Of a DNA stretch of 64,000 nucleotides, positions 42,180-51,811 are shown piece by piece; position 1 is the stretch's first letter, and each line of letters opens with the position of its first letter. The stretch is from contig OY726557.1 of NCBI GenBank assembly GCA_963383645.1, positions 128,850,503 through 128,914,502 on the forward strand. The letters run 5' to 3'. The translations under genes were made by a program, and so were the position numbers. Source of the stretch: Muscardinus avellanarius. Its lineage: Eukaryota > Chordata > Mammalia > Rodentia > Gliridae. Below the pieces are notes generated by a model. That model worked only from the letters and a program-made list of their open reading frames with translations, searched no databases and had not been told where the DNA came from.

Positions 42180-43755
42180 ATAATGATGTTTAAAATTCTT
42201 TCCACTTGCATTTTGCACTGAAGATCCAAGTTCAATATACACTTTGGGGTGAAGATCCCTGTTATCAGTTTATGTTCCAGCTAGTAGGTGTCCTACCCAA
42301 CGTCAAGAGAACCGTAAGGTTTCCTACAGTTCTTCAAAGCTGGAAGATATGAGGAATGTACACCGCATAGCTTATGTTTCCTCCATAATAAGTACCCAGA
42401 GCTACTCTAAAATAGAACACTGGATTCCTTCCAAGTTACGGTAAAAAAAAAAAAAAAAAAAAAAAACACTCATGGCATGAAAGAGAACTACCTGCCTGAT
42501 TCCTATTCCACTTCCAGTCATAGTACAAATAATTACATGCCCCCACCCATGGGAGCTCTACAGCAGTGAGTCAGGGAGCTGTAGCTTTGCAGCCAACCTA
42601 CCAATAAGAACAATACCCACACACAAAAAAAATTCAGCAGCTTTGGTTAGTACAGACATTTCGCCTTCACAGGCCCAGGTTTACTCTACAGCAAGAGCAA
42701 ACCCTATTGCTATCTCAGAAACATGAACAGTTTACCATGGAAAGTGCATTTGTGACAAAGCTTTGGCAGAACGTGACATTGCTCCTGTGCCTAACCCTCC
42801 ACGCAGGCCTGCAAACCCTAGACCACATGCAGCAAGCTTACCTCCACATGCGGGAGCCTGTATTCAATTGAAGAAGACCTATAGGAACTCAGAAGTGTGG
42901 GTGGAGCCCAAGCAACGGGAAAAACTTCCCTACCACTTTTGAATTTTCAGAACATAACTATTAATACCCTCAGGTCTTATTGAGGAGAAGACCACATGGA
43001 CATTAGTCAGTGTATGGTTTATGGATCTAAAACAAAGAATATTGAATACAATCTCTTTTGTGCATGTGCTAGCAGGAGTCAAATACACATTCCTATGATC
43101 CGCCCAATCCCAGGGCTGAAGAAGACTCCATCAAGCCTGGGTTTGTGCAAACAGCACTCAACCTAAATTTTAAGGACAAAGTTGGGAGTCCAGCTTTGCC
43201 GCCATCTGCACACAGTTTCTGCCTCCTGTACTCACTGTCCTATGGACAAATAGAGAGGGTCAATTGAGTGGACTTTCAAGAGTCTTCTGTTGTGGAAGTC
43301 TAGCCATGCCATTAAGACTCCAATGTTCTAAGCTAATGAACTTGCCATTCACTTCACCATCCTCAGGAGAAACTGATTCTCAAGTCTCTTTTCTGTTTCT
43401 TTTTGACCTACTTCTTAATTCGCTCATTCGCCTATTTACTGAGCGGCATTTTTGGCAAATTGAGCCACTGTGAGACATGGAAATAATTGTAATAGTTTGT
43501 ACCTAACTCCTAGTCTTCCCATATAAGCTAATTTCTTGAGGCTTTGCAACAATCCTGTGGGTTGTAAAAGAGAATCAAGCAAGTCAGGCATGCCTGTTCC
43601 TGACTTGATAATGAAGATACTTGGACCTGGTAGAAAAAATGGTTCAACAATGATTGTGTCTTACAATGCTGAGATAGAGCCAGTAACCATATCTTTTGAA
43701 CTCATGGGCCAATCTCTGATTCACTATTCCAAACTGGCTCACTAAAACAATATTC
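42180..43755. other. Unassigned 1.6-kb segment
   Basis: No SINE and no feature I can name. An A run of ~24 at 42442-42465 has no visible SINE body in front of it. The segment has moderate GC and words such as 'GCCATCTGCACACAGTTTCTGCC'. It could be an old LINE 5' region or ERV interior, or unique sequence. The frame at 43264-43473 shows no domain. Confidence 0.35.
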
Positions 43756-43759
43756 TGCA

Positions 43760-43984
43760 TTTTATTTATTTATTTTTTTTTTTTTGCGGTACTGGAAAGT
43801 GAACCCAGGGCATTCTACTTCTAAGCTACACCCCCAGCCCTATTTTTTAATCCCTTATTTTGAAGCAGTGTCTCACTAAGTTGCAAAGGGACTCACTAAG
43901 TACCTGAGGCTGTCCACAAACCTGGGATCCTCCTGTTTCAGCCTCACAAGTACTGGGATTACAAGTGTGTGCCACCATGTCCAG
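43760..43984 (-). mobile_element. B1-ID SINE, type A, reverse
   Basis: An (ATTT)n and T tail, then 'GCGGTACTGGAAAGTGAACCCAGGGCATTCTAC' to '..AAGTGTGTGCCACCATGTCCAG'. Confidence 0.93.
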
Positions 43985-44209
43985 TTAATTATGAATTTTT
44001 AATGAACATAAGTCTTTATAGAATAGCCCCTGAAGATAAAGATCTATTTTGATTGTCACAAAAACCCTACCAGGTATTAAATCCAGCTAACATAACCAGA
44101 CAGGAAGTAACTACTTGAGTCTATGTTCTGGTTAACTCAAATATCATTGTTACAAAGTTAGCAGAATTTTCATCAACCTAATATAAAGAAGATTTTCAAC
44201 TACTTAATC

Positions 44210-44425
44210 CCTGCTGTATATTTGGCAGTTCCTATGCTGTGTTATTTTCGTAACATTTATCTTTAAAATACCTGCAATAACTCTTTTAGGTAGAGATTAT
44301 TATTTAACAAAGGGGGAAATTAAGGCTCAGTTAAATGACCTGCATAATGTCACATAGCTAATAAGTGACTAGACTGAAACTCAAACACAGGTACATCAGA
44401 GTGCAAAGTTCAGGCTCTTCCCAGA
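44210..44425 (+). mobile_element. MIR SINE
   Basis: 'CAGTTCCTATGCTGTG', 'AGGTAGAGATTATTATTTAACAAAGGGGGAAATTAAGGCTCAG' and the core 'AATGACCTGCATAATGTCACATAGCTAATAAGTGAC..AAACTCAAACACAGGTACATC'. A near-full-length old MIR. Confidence 0.8.
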
Positions 44426-44493
44426 GTTTGCCAGGAGATTCTACACTCCAAAATTGACAGCCTTGGTTCCTGGTCACATCAAGAATTCAAATG

Positions 44494-44700
44494 AGCTGGG
44501 CAGGGTGGTGGACCCTTGTAATCCCAAGACTTGGGAGACTGAGACAGGAGGAGCACAGGTTCACAGCCAGCCTCAGCTACTTAGTGAGGCCCTCTGCAAC
44601 TTAGTGAGATCCTGTTTCAAAATAAAAGAGCAAAAGAGGGCTGAGGATTTTGCTCAGAGATAGAATACACTTGGGTTTCACCCTCCAGTACCACACACCA
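44494..44700 (+). mobile_element. B1-ID SINE, type A
   Basis: 'GCTGGGCAGGGTGGTGGACCC' to '..GGGCTGAGGATTTTGCTCAGAGATAGAATAC', ending 'CCAGTACCACACACC'. The next SINE starts ~15 bp further on. Confidence 0.92.
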
Positions 44701-44714
44701 AAACATTTCAATTG

Positions 44715-44912
44715 CCAGGCATGGTGGCACATGCTTATAATCCCAATACTCGGGAGGCTGAGACAGTAGGATCACAGGTTCTTGGCCAGCCTCAGCAACT
44801 TGCAAAGCCATTTGCAACTTAGTAAGACCCTGCTTGCAAAATAAAAAATTTTGCTGAGGGTGTAATTCAGAGGTTGAACAACCCTGGTTCAATCCCCAGT
44901 AGCACAAAAATA
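44715..44912 (+). mobile_element. B1-ID SINE, type A
   Basis: 'GCCAGGCATGGTGGCACATGCTTATAATCCC' to '..TTGCTGAGGGTGTAATTCAGAGGTTGAAC'. Possible duplication tttcaattg / tacaatttt, poorly kept. Confidence 0.92.
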
Positions 44913-46185
44913 CAATTTTTTCCAATGGGCTTTTATCCTTTAAGATACAGTAACCACACTTCCATGTATCCTTTAAGAGACAGAATTTCTTAACTCAGTA
45001 ACATCTAGAAGGGAAGTGTGAGGAAGTGAAGTTTGGGGAAGAATCACATTTAAAAATAACATAAGCAAATAAGTTAGATGATCAGCATGACAAGACCTGT
45101 AAAACCCTCCTACAGACCTTCAGAAAGAGGATGCCCCACTAGCAAGCAGTGCTTGCTGAAAGCACCGGAAACACGCCTGCACTGGAAAAATCTTCTTCAG
45201 CAAAACGATATGAGCCAATAATCTTTTTGAGAGTTCAATGCATGAAACAGAAAGTTTCCTAGCTGCATTAGATAGGAGGAATAGGTTAGGCTGCAGGAAG
45301 AAACCTCCGTGGCATAAAAGCAACAGTGTTTTATTTCTCACTCTTGCAAAGTCAGCTGCAGGTTGAGCAGCTCAGCAGGACAAGCTCTTCTATGCAGTTG
45401 ATGAGGCTTCAGTCTTCTCTAACTTGCCTGGCCTGCAAGCTGCCACAGCAAAGAAAGACAGAGCCCTAGGATTCAATGTTGTCCCTTTAATTGTTCAACC
45501 TGGAAGTGACCTATGCCACTTCCGCTCAGAGAAAGCCCTTTAGTGAGTACAGATCATAGGACCTTACAAGGTTGCTGGGAAGCAGGTGGATATTTGGCAA
45601 GATGTAAATATCTTTGCCACACTACTTTTCAGTGATAGTAAGATCATCTTCAGAATATCATGAAAATGATTTTTTTATTTTTTATTTTTCTTCTGAGACA
45701 CTCTTTTCTTTCCCCATACTACTCCAGGCCCTGAGAAGCTGAGCATGCATCAAATATGCACCTCCGCTTGACTTCCTGTGCCTTATACTCTGTGTGTTCT
45801 TACAGGAAGCACCCATAGAAGAACAGAGAGGAGTCAAAACAATGGTTCCTTTTTATTCCTGTGGTATCACCAGGAATGAATCTAGGGTTCTATCATTTTC
45901 CATTTCATCGCCCTCGCTGGATTCCAGAAAACCCTCGCACCCCCTCAGGGGCCCCAGTAACCTACTCTTAGGAAGCTGAGTGTATTACACCATTTCTTGT
46001 GGTCTCCCCACACTCTGCCCACATTTTTGTCAATAGTCTCTACTAAACTCTTCTCAAATTACTTAGTTGAAATGCTCCTTCTGTTTCCCTCTGAGGTCCT
46101 AACCTACATAAGAAAATTGAGAAAGATTATACATTTTAACTATGGAGAAGAGCTCTCATTTTATTCTCACTTCAGTTAGAAATTT
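44913..46185. other. Unique sequence with a possible decayed LTR/DNA repeat
   Basis: 45330-45610 has words ('TTTTATTTCTCACTCTTGCAAAGTCAGCTGCAGG', 'CCTATGCCACTTCCGCTCAGA') reminiscent of an old mammalian interspersed repeat that I cannot name with confidence. The remainder is unique. Confidence 0.35.
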
Positions 46186-46250
46186 GTTAATTTTTATATT
46201 TTTATTGGTGCATTGTAATTATATGTTGTAGTGAAATTTAAAGTGAAAAT
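46186..46250 (-). mobile_element. L1 3' tip, reverse
   Basis: 'TTTTTATTGGTGCATTGTAATTATATG' is the reverse of the L1 tip 'ATAATTACAATGCACCAATAAAAA'. Only about 65 bp are present. Confidence 0.55.
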
Positions 46251-46289
46251 TTTGTTTGCTTTTGTTGTTATTGGGCTTTTTGTTTGTTT

Positions 46290-46485
46290 GGTACTGGGGA
46301 TTTAACCAAGGGGCATTTTATCTCTGAACTACAGCCCCCAGTCCTATCTTACTGTTTTGTTTGTATTATTATTTTGAAACAGGTCTTCTCTAAGTTGCTG
46401 AGGACAGCCTGGAATCGGTTATCCTCCTGTCTTAGCTTCCCAAACACTAGGATTATACATCTGTCATACCACACCCGGCTACTAT
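46290..46485 (-). mobile_element. B1-ID SINE, old type A, reverse
   Basis: 'GGTACTGGGGATTTAACCAAGGGGCATTTTATC' to '..ATACATCTGTCATACCACACCCGGC'. The centre is short and diverged. Confidence 0.9.
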
Positions 46486-46522
46486 TAATTTTTAATATAA
46501 TTTATTTATAATAATCTCATAA

Positions 46523-46744
46523 GCCAGGCGTGGTGGCGCACGCTTGCAATCCCAGCATTGGGGAGGCTGAGACAGGAGGATCGCAGTTCAAGGACAGCCT
46601 CAACGACTACTTAGTGAGGCCCTTTGCAACTCAGTGAGACCCTGTTTCAGAAAAAATAATAAAAAATAGGTCTAGGGGTGTAGCTTGAAGGTAGAATGCC
46701 TCTGAGTTCCATCTCCAGTACCGCCAAAAAATAAAAATATAAAA
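46523..46744 (+). mobile_element. B1-ID SINE, type A
   Basis: 'GCCAGGCGTGGTGGCGCACGCTTGCAATCCC' to '..GGTCTAGGGGTGTAGCTTGAAGG'. The near-repeat ataatctcataa / ataacctcataa marks the target site. Confidence 0.95.
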
Positions 46745-46842
46745 TATAATAACCTCATAAATTTGTATTCTTTATTCACTTCTCCACTTCAATCCATCCT
46801 CAGAACCATCTGAAAAATATGTATATACTTAATGTATTATAA

Positions 46843-47240
46843 GCCAGGTATGGTGACACACTGTTGTAACCCCAGCATTCAGGAGGCTGAGACAGGAGGA
46901 TTGGGGTTCACAGCTAGCCTCAGCTATTTAGTGAGGCCCTTTGCAACTCAACACTGTTTCAAAATAAAAAATAAAAAATAGGGCTGGCCCAGCGTGGTGG
47001 CGCATGCTTGTAATCCCCGGGCTTGGGAGGCGGAGACAGGAGGATCACGCAGGTTCGAAGCCAGCCGCGCTGGTTTAAGAGACTTTGTTTCCAAATAAAA
47101 TATAAAATAGGTCTTGGAGTGTAGCTCCAAGGTAGAAGGGTTCCATCACCAGTACCACAAAAAAAAAAAAAAAAAAAAAAAATAGGGAAGGGGTGTATTT
47201 CAGAGGTCGAATGCCCCTGGCTTCCATCCCCAGTACTTAA
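46843..47240 (+). mobile_element. B1-ID SINE, type A, split by a type C SINE
   Basis: The 7SL half and start of the ID half are at 46843-46986; the rest of the ID half is at 47183-47240 ('GGTGTATTTCAGAGGTCGAATGCCCC'). The inner element sits at the AAAAAATAGGGCTGG junction. Confidence 0.92.
46987..47182 (+). mobile_element. Inner B1-ID SINE, type C
   Basis: 'CCAGCGTGGTGGCGCATGCTTGTAATCCCCGGGC' with the centre 'GCGCTGGTTTAAGAGAC' and an A tail. The duplication aaaaaataggg / aaaaaatagggaag flanks it. Confidence 0.94.
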
Positions 47241-47392
47241 AAAAAATACATATATATTATAAAATAATATACATAAAATATTTTAAACACATATTTTAAA
47301 ATATTATACACATATAAAATATATTTTCCAAGAGAATCCTCCAGTAGCCTCTCATACCAAAGGAAAATATCAACAATCCACTATCTGGATTC

Positions 47393-47587
47393 CTTTTTTT
47401 TTTTTTTTTTTTTGGTGTGTGTAGTACTGAAGATTGAGCCCTCTCAGCTACATCACCAGCCCTATTTCATTTTTATTTTTTGAAACAGGGTCTTGCTAAA
47501 TTACCATACTGTAGCCTCGAAAATGTGATCTTTCTATCTCAGCCTCTCAAATACTGAGATTATAGACATGCACCACCATGTCCAGCC
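47393..47587 (-). mobile_element. B1-ID SINE, old type A, reverse
   Basis: A T tail, a GT-rich start, then 'GTAGTACTGAAGATTGAGCC' to '..GACATGCACCACCATGTCCAGCC'. The ID half lacks the 'AGGGGCATTCTACC' block. Confidence 0.9.
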
Positions 47588-47671
47588 TTAGCCCAGATTT
47601 CAATACTTTCCATTATTCAGCCAGTCTTCAGCTCACTCTAGGTATATTGCTCCCAAGTCCCCAGACCACAA

Positions 47672-47874
47672 GTTGGCAAACTACAACCCATATGCCAATT
47701 CTGGCACTTTTAGAAATAAAACTTGAACTGAAACATAGCCATACTCATCCACTTATGCTCATCTATGGCTGTTTTCATATTACAACAGCATAACTGCATA
47801 GTAAAAACAGAGATAATACACGAACCTGCAATATTCATGACTTGACCCTTCACAGGAGAAGTTTACTGCCCTTA
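47672..47874. mobile_element. hAT-type MITE with 8-bp target duplication
   Basis: The body follows a known mammalian Charlie-type MITE: 'GGCAAACTACAACCCATATGCCAATTCTGGC', 'AAATAAAACTTGAACTGAAACATAGCCATACTCATCC', 'GACCCTTCACAGGAGAAGTTTACTGCCC'. The ends GGCAAACT and AGTTTACTGCC are inverted. The 8-bp flanks gaccacaa (47664-47671) and taccacaa (47875-47882) differ by one base, as expected for hAT. Confidence 0.78.
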
Positions 47875-48094
47875 TACCACAATGTCATTTAAAACAGTCA
47901 CATATTTCATCGTTCTGGGCCAAGAATGATGATTATTTCTGGCACCAATTTTACCTATAGGAATTAGATTCCTAGATAGCCTCCATTCTCATCCACCCCA
48001 TAAAACATTCCCAATGTTTCCAGCTGTATTTTCCCAGAGACTTGTTTGCAACCTAATTAGCATATCCTACCCAATGCCTTCTAATAGACTTAGT

Positions 48095-48245
48095 GGCTTT
48101 TACGTCTGTTTCTCTGTGTTAGATATGAAAGGAATTTAAGGACAAGAATGACATTTTCATCATCTTTCTATCTCCTTTAATACCTGCATAGTACTCGGCA
48201 CAGTTTCAGCGTCAGACAACTTTACGTTGAACGAGTGAATATCTA
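48095..48245 (+). mobile_element. LINE L2 3' end
   Basis: 'TTAAGGACAAGAATGACATTTTCATCATCTTTCTATCTCC', 'ACCTGCATAGTACTCGGCACAG', 'TACGTTGAACGAGTGAAT' follow the L2 3' end. Confidence 0.6.
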
Positions 48246-49482
48246 CAGCAACAGACTTGGGATCAGAAAGCAACGTGATTGTGTCCTAGAGGTGCATGAA
48301 GAAAGTTGTATCATTGCATTGCCCAGAAATCTAAGAGAGAGGAGGAGGAAAAGGGAGAGATCTCATCATTCTTTACGACACAAGAGTTGTTTAAATGATT
48401 ACAAATAGCCATCTCTTCCCATCTGCAGCAAGAAGACAACACAAACTTACATTTACACCTAAGTGAACATTTACCTATAGTTATGGCAATGTTGAGAAAC
48501 AATACCAAGACACAGGCAGTTTTTGTGAGCTGGAACTAGTCAGGTAGGCCCCAGTTGGGTAACATTGTGGGATATCCCAACAGATTTTATTGTACATCAC
48601 GTTCTCTTCATCTTCAGTACCACCAACAATAGCAAAATCGATGTCTTTCATTAATATAGTTCATGTGTCTTATGATATAATTTCAGGTCTACTTCTTTCA
48701 TTAAACACTGGAACAATCTTGCAGCTTACATACAGTAATATTTTAAAATTAGGAAATGAGTAGAAAAAACACACAAAAATCAACACTCAACCATGTTTTC
48801 TCTATCAAGAAGAACGAGAGAGAAAAAAAGAAAAAGGGGAAGGAAGGAAGGAAAGAACATTTGATATAATTATGAACTTCTTGTCTATTGCCTTTTAAAA
48901 GAATTTGTGGTTGCGAAAAACATCCATCTTTTGAATTTCTGGACAAACTGAACTATGGAAAAAACATCACACATATCTTCTCCTCTTCCCTTCAGATAAT
49001 TCAGAGGAAGCTAAAGAAATGAATGCTTCTGAGGGTAAAACCAATGCTCAATAGGAATAAAACCACTTGCCTGGCTCCTACTGAAGTTCGTTTTCCAACT
49101 TTCTCATTTTTCCCACTGAAAACCGTTGTGAAGGTTCTTCTTTGTGCTCCCAAATGACTATATTCAGGGTGAAAAGAAACCACTAGATAATAGGAAGGTG
49201 CCATGAATCGCAGAACCAGACAAAACTTTGAACTATTAACTAGGGTCATTTTTTCATTTTTCTCTCCTGCTTTCATTACCCTCCTTCAATTCCTATTGTC
49301 TTTCTTACCGTAGTATGAGTAGTAAATACTTTCTTTACATTCTACCCTCTAAAAAGCAATTAATTCAGCTAAAAAAAGAACGAGTCAAACTCAAGGAATG
49401 AAATTTGAAAATTTGTACTTGAAACCAATTTTAATGACAAACGTCTTGAAAGTGATAAGGTTTGCAAGCATAAAAAGCAGCT
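48246..49482. other. Repeat-free stretch
   Basis: About 1.2 kb without recognised transposons. A GGAA-rich piece lies near 48836-48856. The reverse frames at 48311-48508, 48749-48946 and 49001-49276 show no domain. Confidence 0.35.
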
Positions 49483-49690
49483 GGGTGGAGTAGCACATAC
49501 TTGTAATCCCAGTACTTGGGAGGCTGAGACAGGAAGATCGCAGGTTCGTGGCCAACCTCAGCTACTTAAGTGAATGAAGCCCTCCAAAAATTAGTGAGGC
49601 TCTGATTCAAAAAAAATAAAATAACTCAGAAGTAGAATGCCCCTCAGTTCAATCCCCAGAACCCCCTCCCACACACACATATACACAAAC
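49483..49690 (+). mobile_element. B1-ID SINE, type A
   Basis: 'GCTGGGTGGAGTAGCACATACTTGTAATCCC' to '..AACTCAGAAGTAGAATGCCCCTC'. The 'GGGCTGGGG' start of the ID half is deleted. The tail has become CACACA and AACAAAC units. Confidence 0.9.
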
Positions 49691-49711
49691 AAACAAAAAC
49701 AAGGCTTTTAG

Positions 49712-49862
49712 CCCAGCCTGGTGGTGCACGCTTGTAATCTCAGCATTAGGGAGGCTGAGACACAAGGATCACTGTTCATGGACAGCCTCAGCTACTTAGT
49801 GAGACCCTTCGAAACTCAGTGAGACCTTGTTTCAAATAAAGAATTAAAAAATAGTACTGCAA
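49712..49862 (+). mobile_element. B1-ID SINE, type A, ID half deleted
   Basis: 'GCCCAGCCTGGTGGTGCACGC' to 'TTTCAAATAAAGAATTAAAAAATAGTACTGC'. The ID half is deleted down to its last bases 'AGTACTGC', and the tail has become the purine tract that follows. Confidence 0.9.
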
Positions 49863-50030
49863 GAAGAAGAAGGAGAAGGAGGAGGGGGAGGAGGAGAAGA
49901 GGAGGAGGAGGAAGGAGAAGAAAAAAAGAAGAAGGAAGAGGAGGGGAAGAAGAAGAAGGATGAAGAGGAGGAGGAGGAGGAGGAAGAGGAGGAGGAGGAG
50001 GAGGAGGAGGAAGAAAAAGGTAGGAAGAGG
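49861..50030 (+). repeat. Purine (GAA/GGA)n tract
   Basis: About 160 bp of unbroken purine, with GAAGAA, GGAGGA and GGGGAGG blocks, grown from the SINE tail. The reverse strand gives a Pro/Leu/Ser low-complexity frame. Confidence 0.95.
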
Positions 50031-50986
50031 AAAACTGTACGAATCTGACTAATATTTCAATATTTGTCAATCTATGAGAAGGAACCCCATCTTTGTCCAA
50101 AATGGCCAGGATTAAGGCAACATGGACTCTCCATAAGAAACTTAAAATCCTTCTTCCAGGGATAGTAGAAGGGGCATCCAAGAGGGGAAAGGATAACTAC
50201 CTAGCTTCCCAATGTTAAAGGTTAGGCAGTGATGGATCAGGACTCAAACGGCAGCCCGTTACAGTTCCCTGAAAAGTGTGTCAGCTATTTGCTTTATTAA
50301 TATCCACCTTGAATGAGGCTGGTTTGGCCACCACACAAGTTGGAGGGCCAGTTGCCGGGTGGCATAGCTGTGCTGCTGGCTAGACGGACCGCACCTCAGC
50401 TATGACAGTACCAGGCTCCTAAATCCCTGATGGAACCTATGTTGCAGCTAAAATGTCTGGGGCCACTCAAAAATGTTTTGGAGAACAATGGCTTACCCAT
50501 GACTAATTACTAATAAAAATATCCATGATCTGCAGAAAGCATGGACTACCTTATTTTACCCTCATAGCACATGAAAAATAAAGTGACCAGCAAAGCTGTT
50601 TCTCTTCTCCAATTTGGAGCTTGCCCTCCCTACTTCTCCACTTTCTGAGCTACTTCATACCTTACCTTGATTGAGCACAAACTTAAGAAATAAAGGTACA
50701 GAAAGTATAATAACTTCAGGGGTGTTTCACAGCGCTGAGTGGTTCTGTTTGGAGCTTTTCCTTCTACAGACAGCTGAATTAAGAGAGCCTAGGAAGGTAC
50801 ATGAACTGCACATCCTGGACTCCACTATTGGCATTTTAGGCCTCTTAAACTGAAAAATCCTTAAATACAAAACTCTCCTAAACCAACAGAGATATCAATG
50901 GATTAGAGATGTCTCCCACTGAGACTGAAATAAAGGGGTACATGGTCTGTAGGAATTTTAAAACAATATAAACTGGTGAGTTTGTA
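50031..50986. other. Unique non-coding sequence
   Basis: No repeat or gene signature is seen over about 0.95 kb. Confidence 0.35.
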
Positions 50987-51122
50987 TTCTTTATTTTGAA
51001 ACAACAGGGTCTCCCTGAGTTGCAAAGGGCCTCACTAAGTAACTGAGGTTGTCTATGAACTGCCATCCTCCGGTCTCAGCCTCCCGAATGCTGGGATTGC
51101 AAGCTTGAGTCACCACGCCTGA
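50987..51122 (-). mobile_element. SINE fragment, 7SL half, reverse
   Basis: 'TTCTTTATTTTGAAACAACAGGGTCTCCC' to '..GCAAGCTTGAGTCACCACGCCTG'. No ID half is present. Confidence 0.88.
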
Positions 51123-51298
51123 TTCCCTTACTCTATTAGAAACAAATTCAGAGGCATGAAATGACTTCAGGAAAAGCAGGCAGCTTCTTGGGAAGCAGAT
51201 GGTGGCCCTGGTACACTGGAAACCAGAGTCCCAGGGCACTGCTCATTCTGCTGTGCCCCTGAGTTCCCCATGATAAGCATGCTTTCTTAACATTCTTG

Positions 51299-51811
51299 AT
51301 AGACTAATTCCCCTGTATCTGTGGGGATTGCATTCCAAGACCCCCAGTAGATGCCTGGTAGCAGTGATGTGGTGGCACTAAATATATGAAATATCACATT
51401 CATACCTATAATTGTTTATACATTAGCCATAGTAAGAAGTGATAATACTACTAATATATAGAACAATTATTGTAACATACTATAATAGACATTATTTAAA
51501 ATTTATGGATTGTTAATTTCCTGAATTTTTTATTTAATATTTTGGACCATGTTCCAACTAAAATAAAACCATGGGTGAGAGCCAGATGTGGTGGCATGTG
51601 CCTGTAATTCCAGGTTGAGACAAGAACATCATGGTTTGAGGCAGCCTCCACAAATTAGCAAGACCTTCAGCAACTTAGTGAGACTCTGCTTCAAAATAAA
51701 AAATAAAGTAGGGCTGGGCTATAGCTTGGAGATAGAATGCCTCTGGGTTTAATTCCCAGTGCCCCAAACAAACAAACCAACTAGCCAACTATGGGTAAGA
51801 GAGGACTGCTT
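51299..51811. mobile_element. Tigger-type MITE (MER2-like) holding a SINE
   Basis: The left end 'CCCCTGTATCTGTGGGGATTGCATTCCAAGACCCCCAGTAGATGCC' and the right 'TTTAAAATTTATGGATTGTTAATTTCCTGAATTTTTTATTTAATATTTTGGACCATG..ACCATGGGT..AGAGAGGACTGCT' follow MER2-group consensus ends. No transposase frame is left. A SINE at 51581-51786 splits the right end. Confidence 0.75.
51581..51786 (+). mobile_element. B1-ID SINE, type A, inside the MITE
   Basis: The duplication aaccatgggtgaga (51567-51580) / aactatgggtaaga (51787-51800) has two mismatches and repeats the MITE's own sequence, so it gives the order of events. It has a short 5' half and a (CAAA)n tail. Confidence 0.94.

Noticed and set aside
49816..50181. 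121-codon reverse frame rich in Pro and Leu
   Set aside because: Translation of the GAA/GGA tract.
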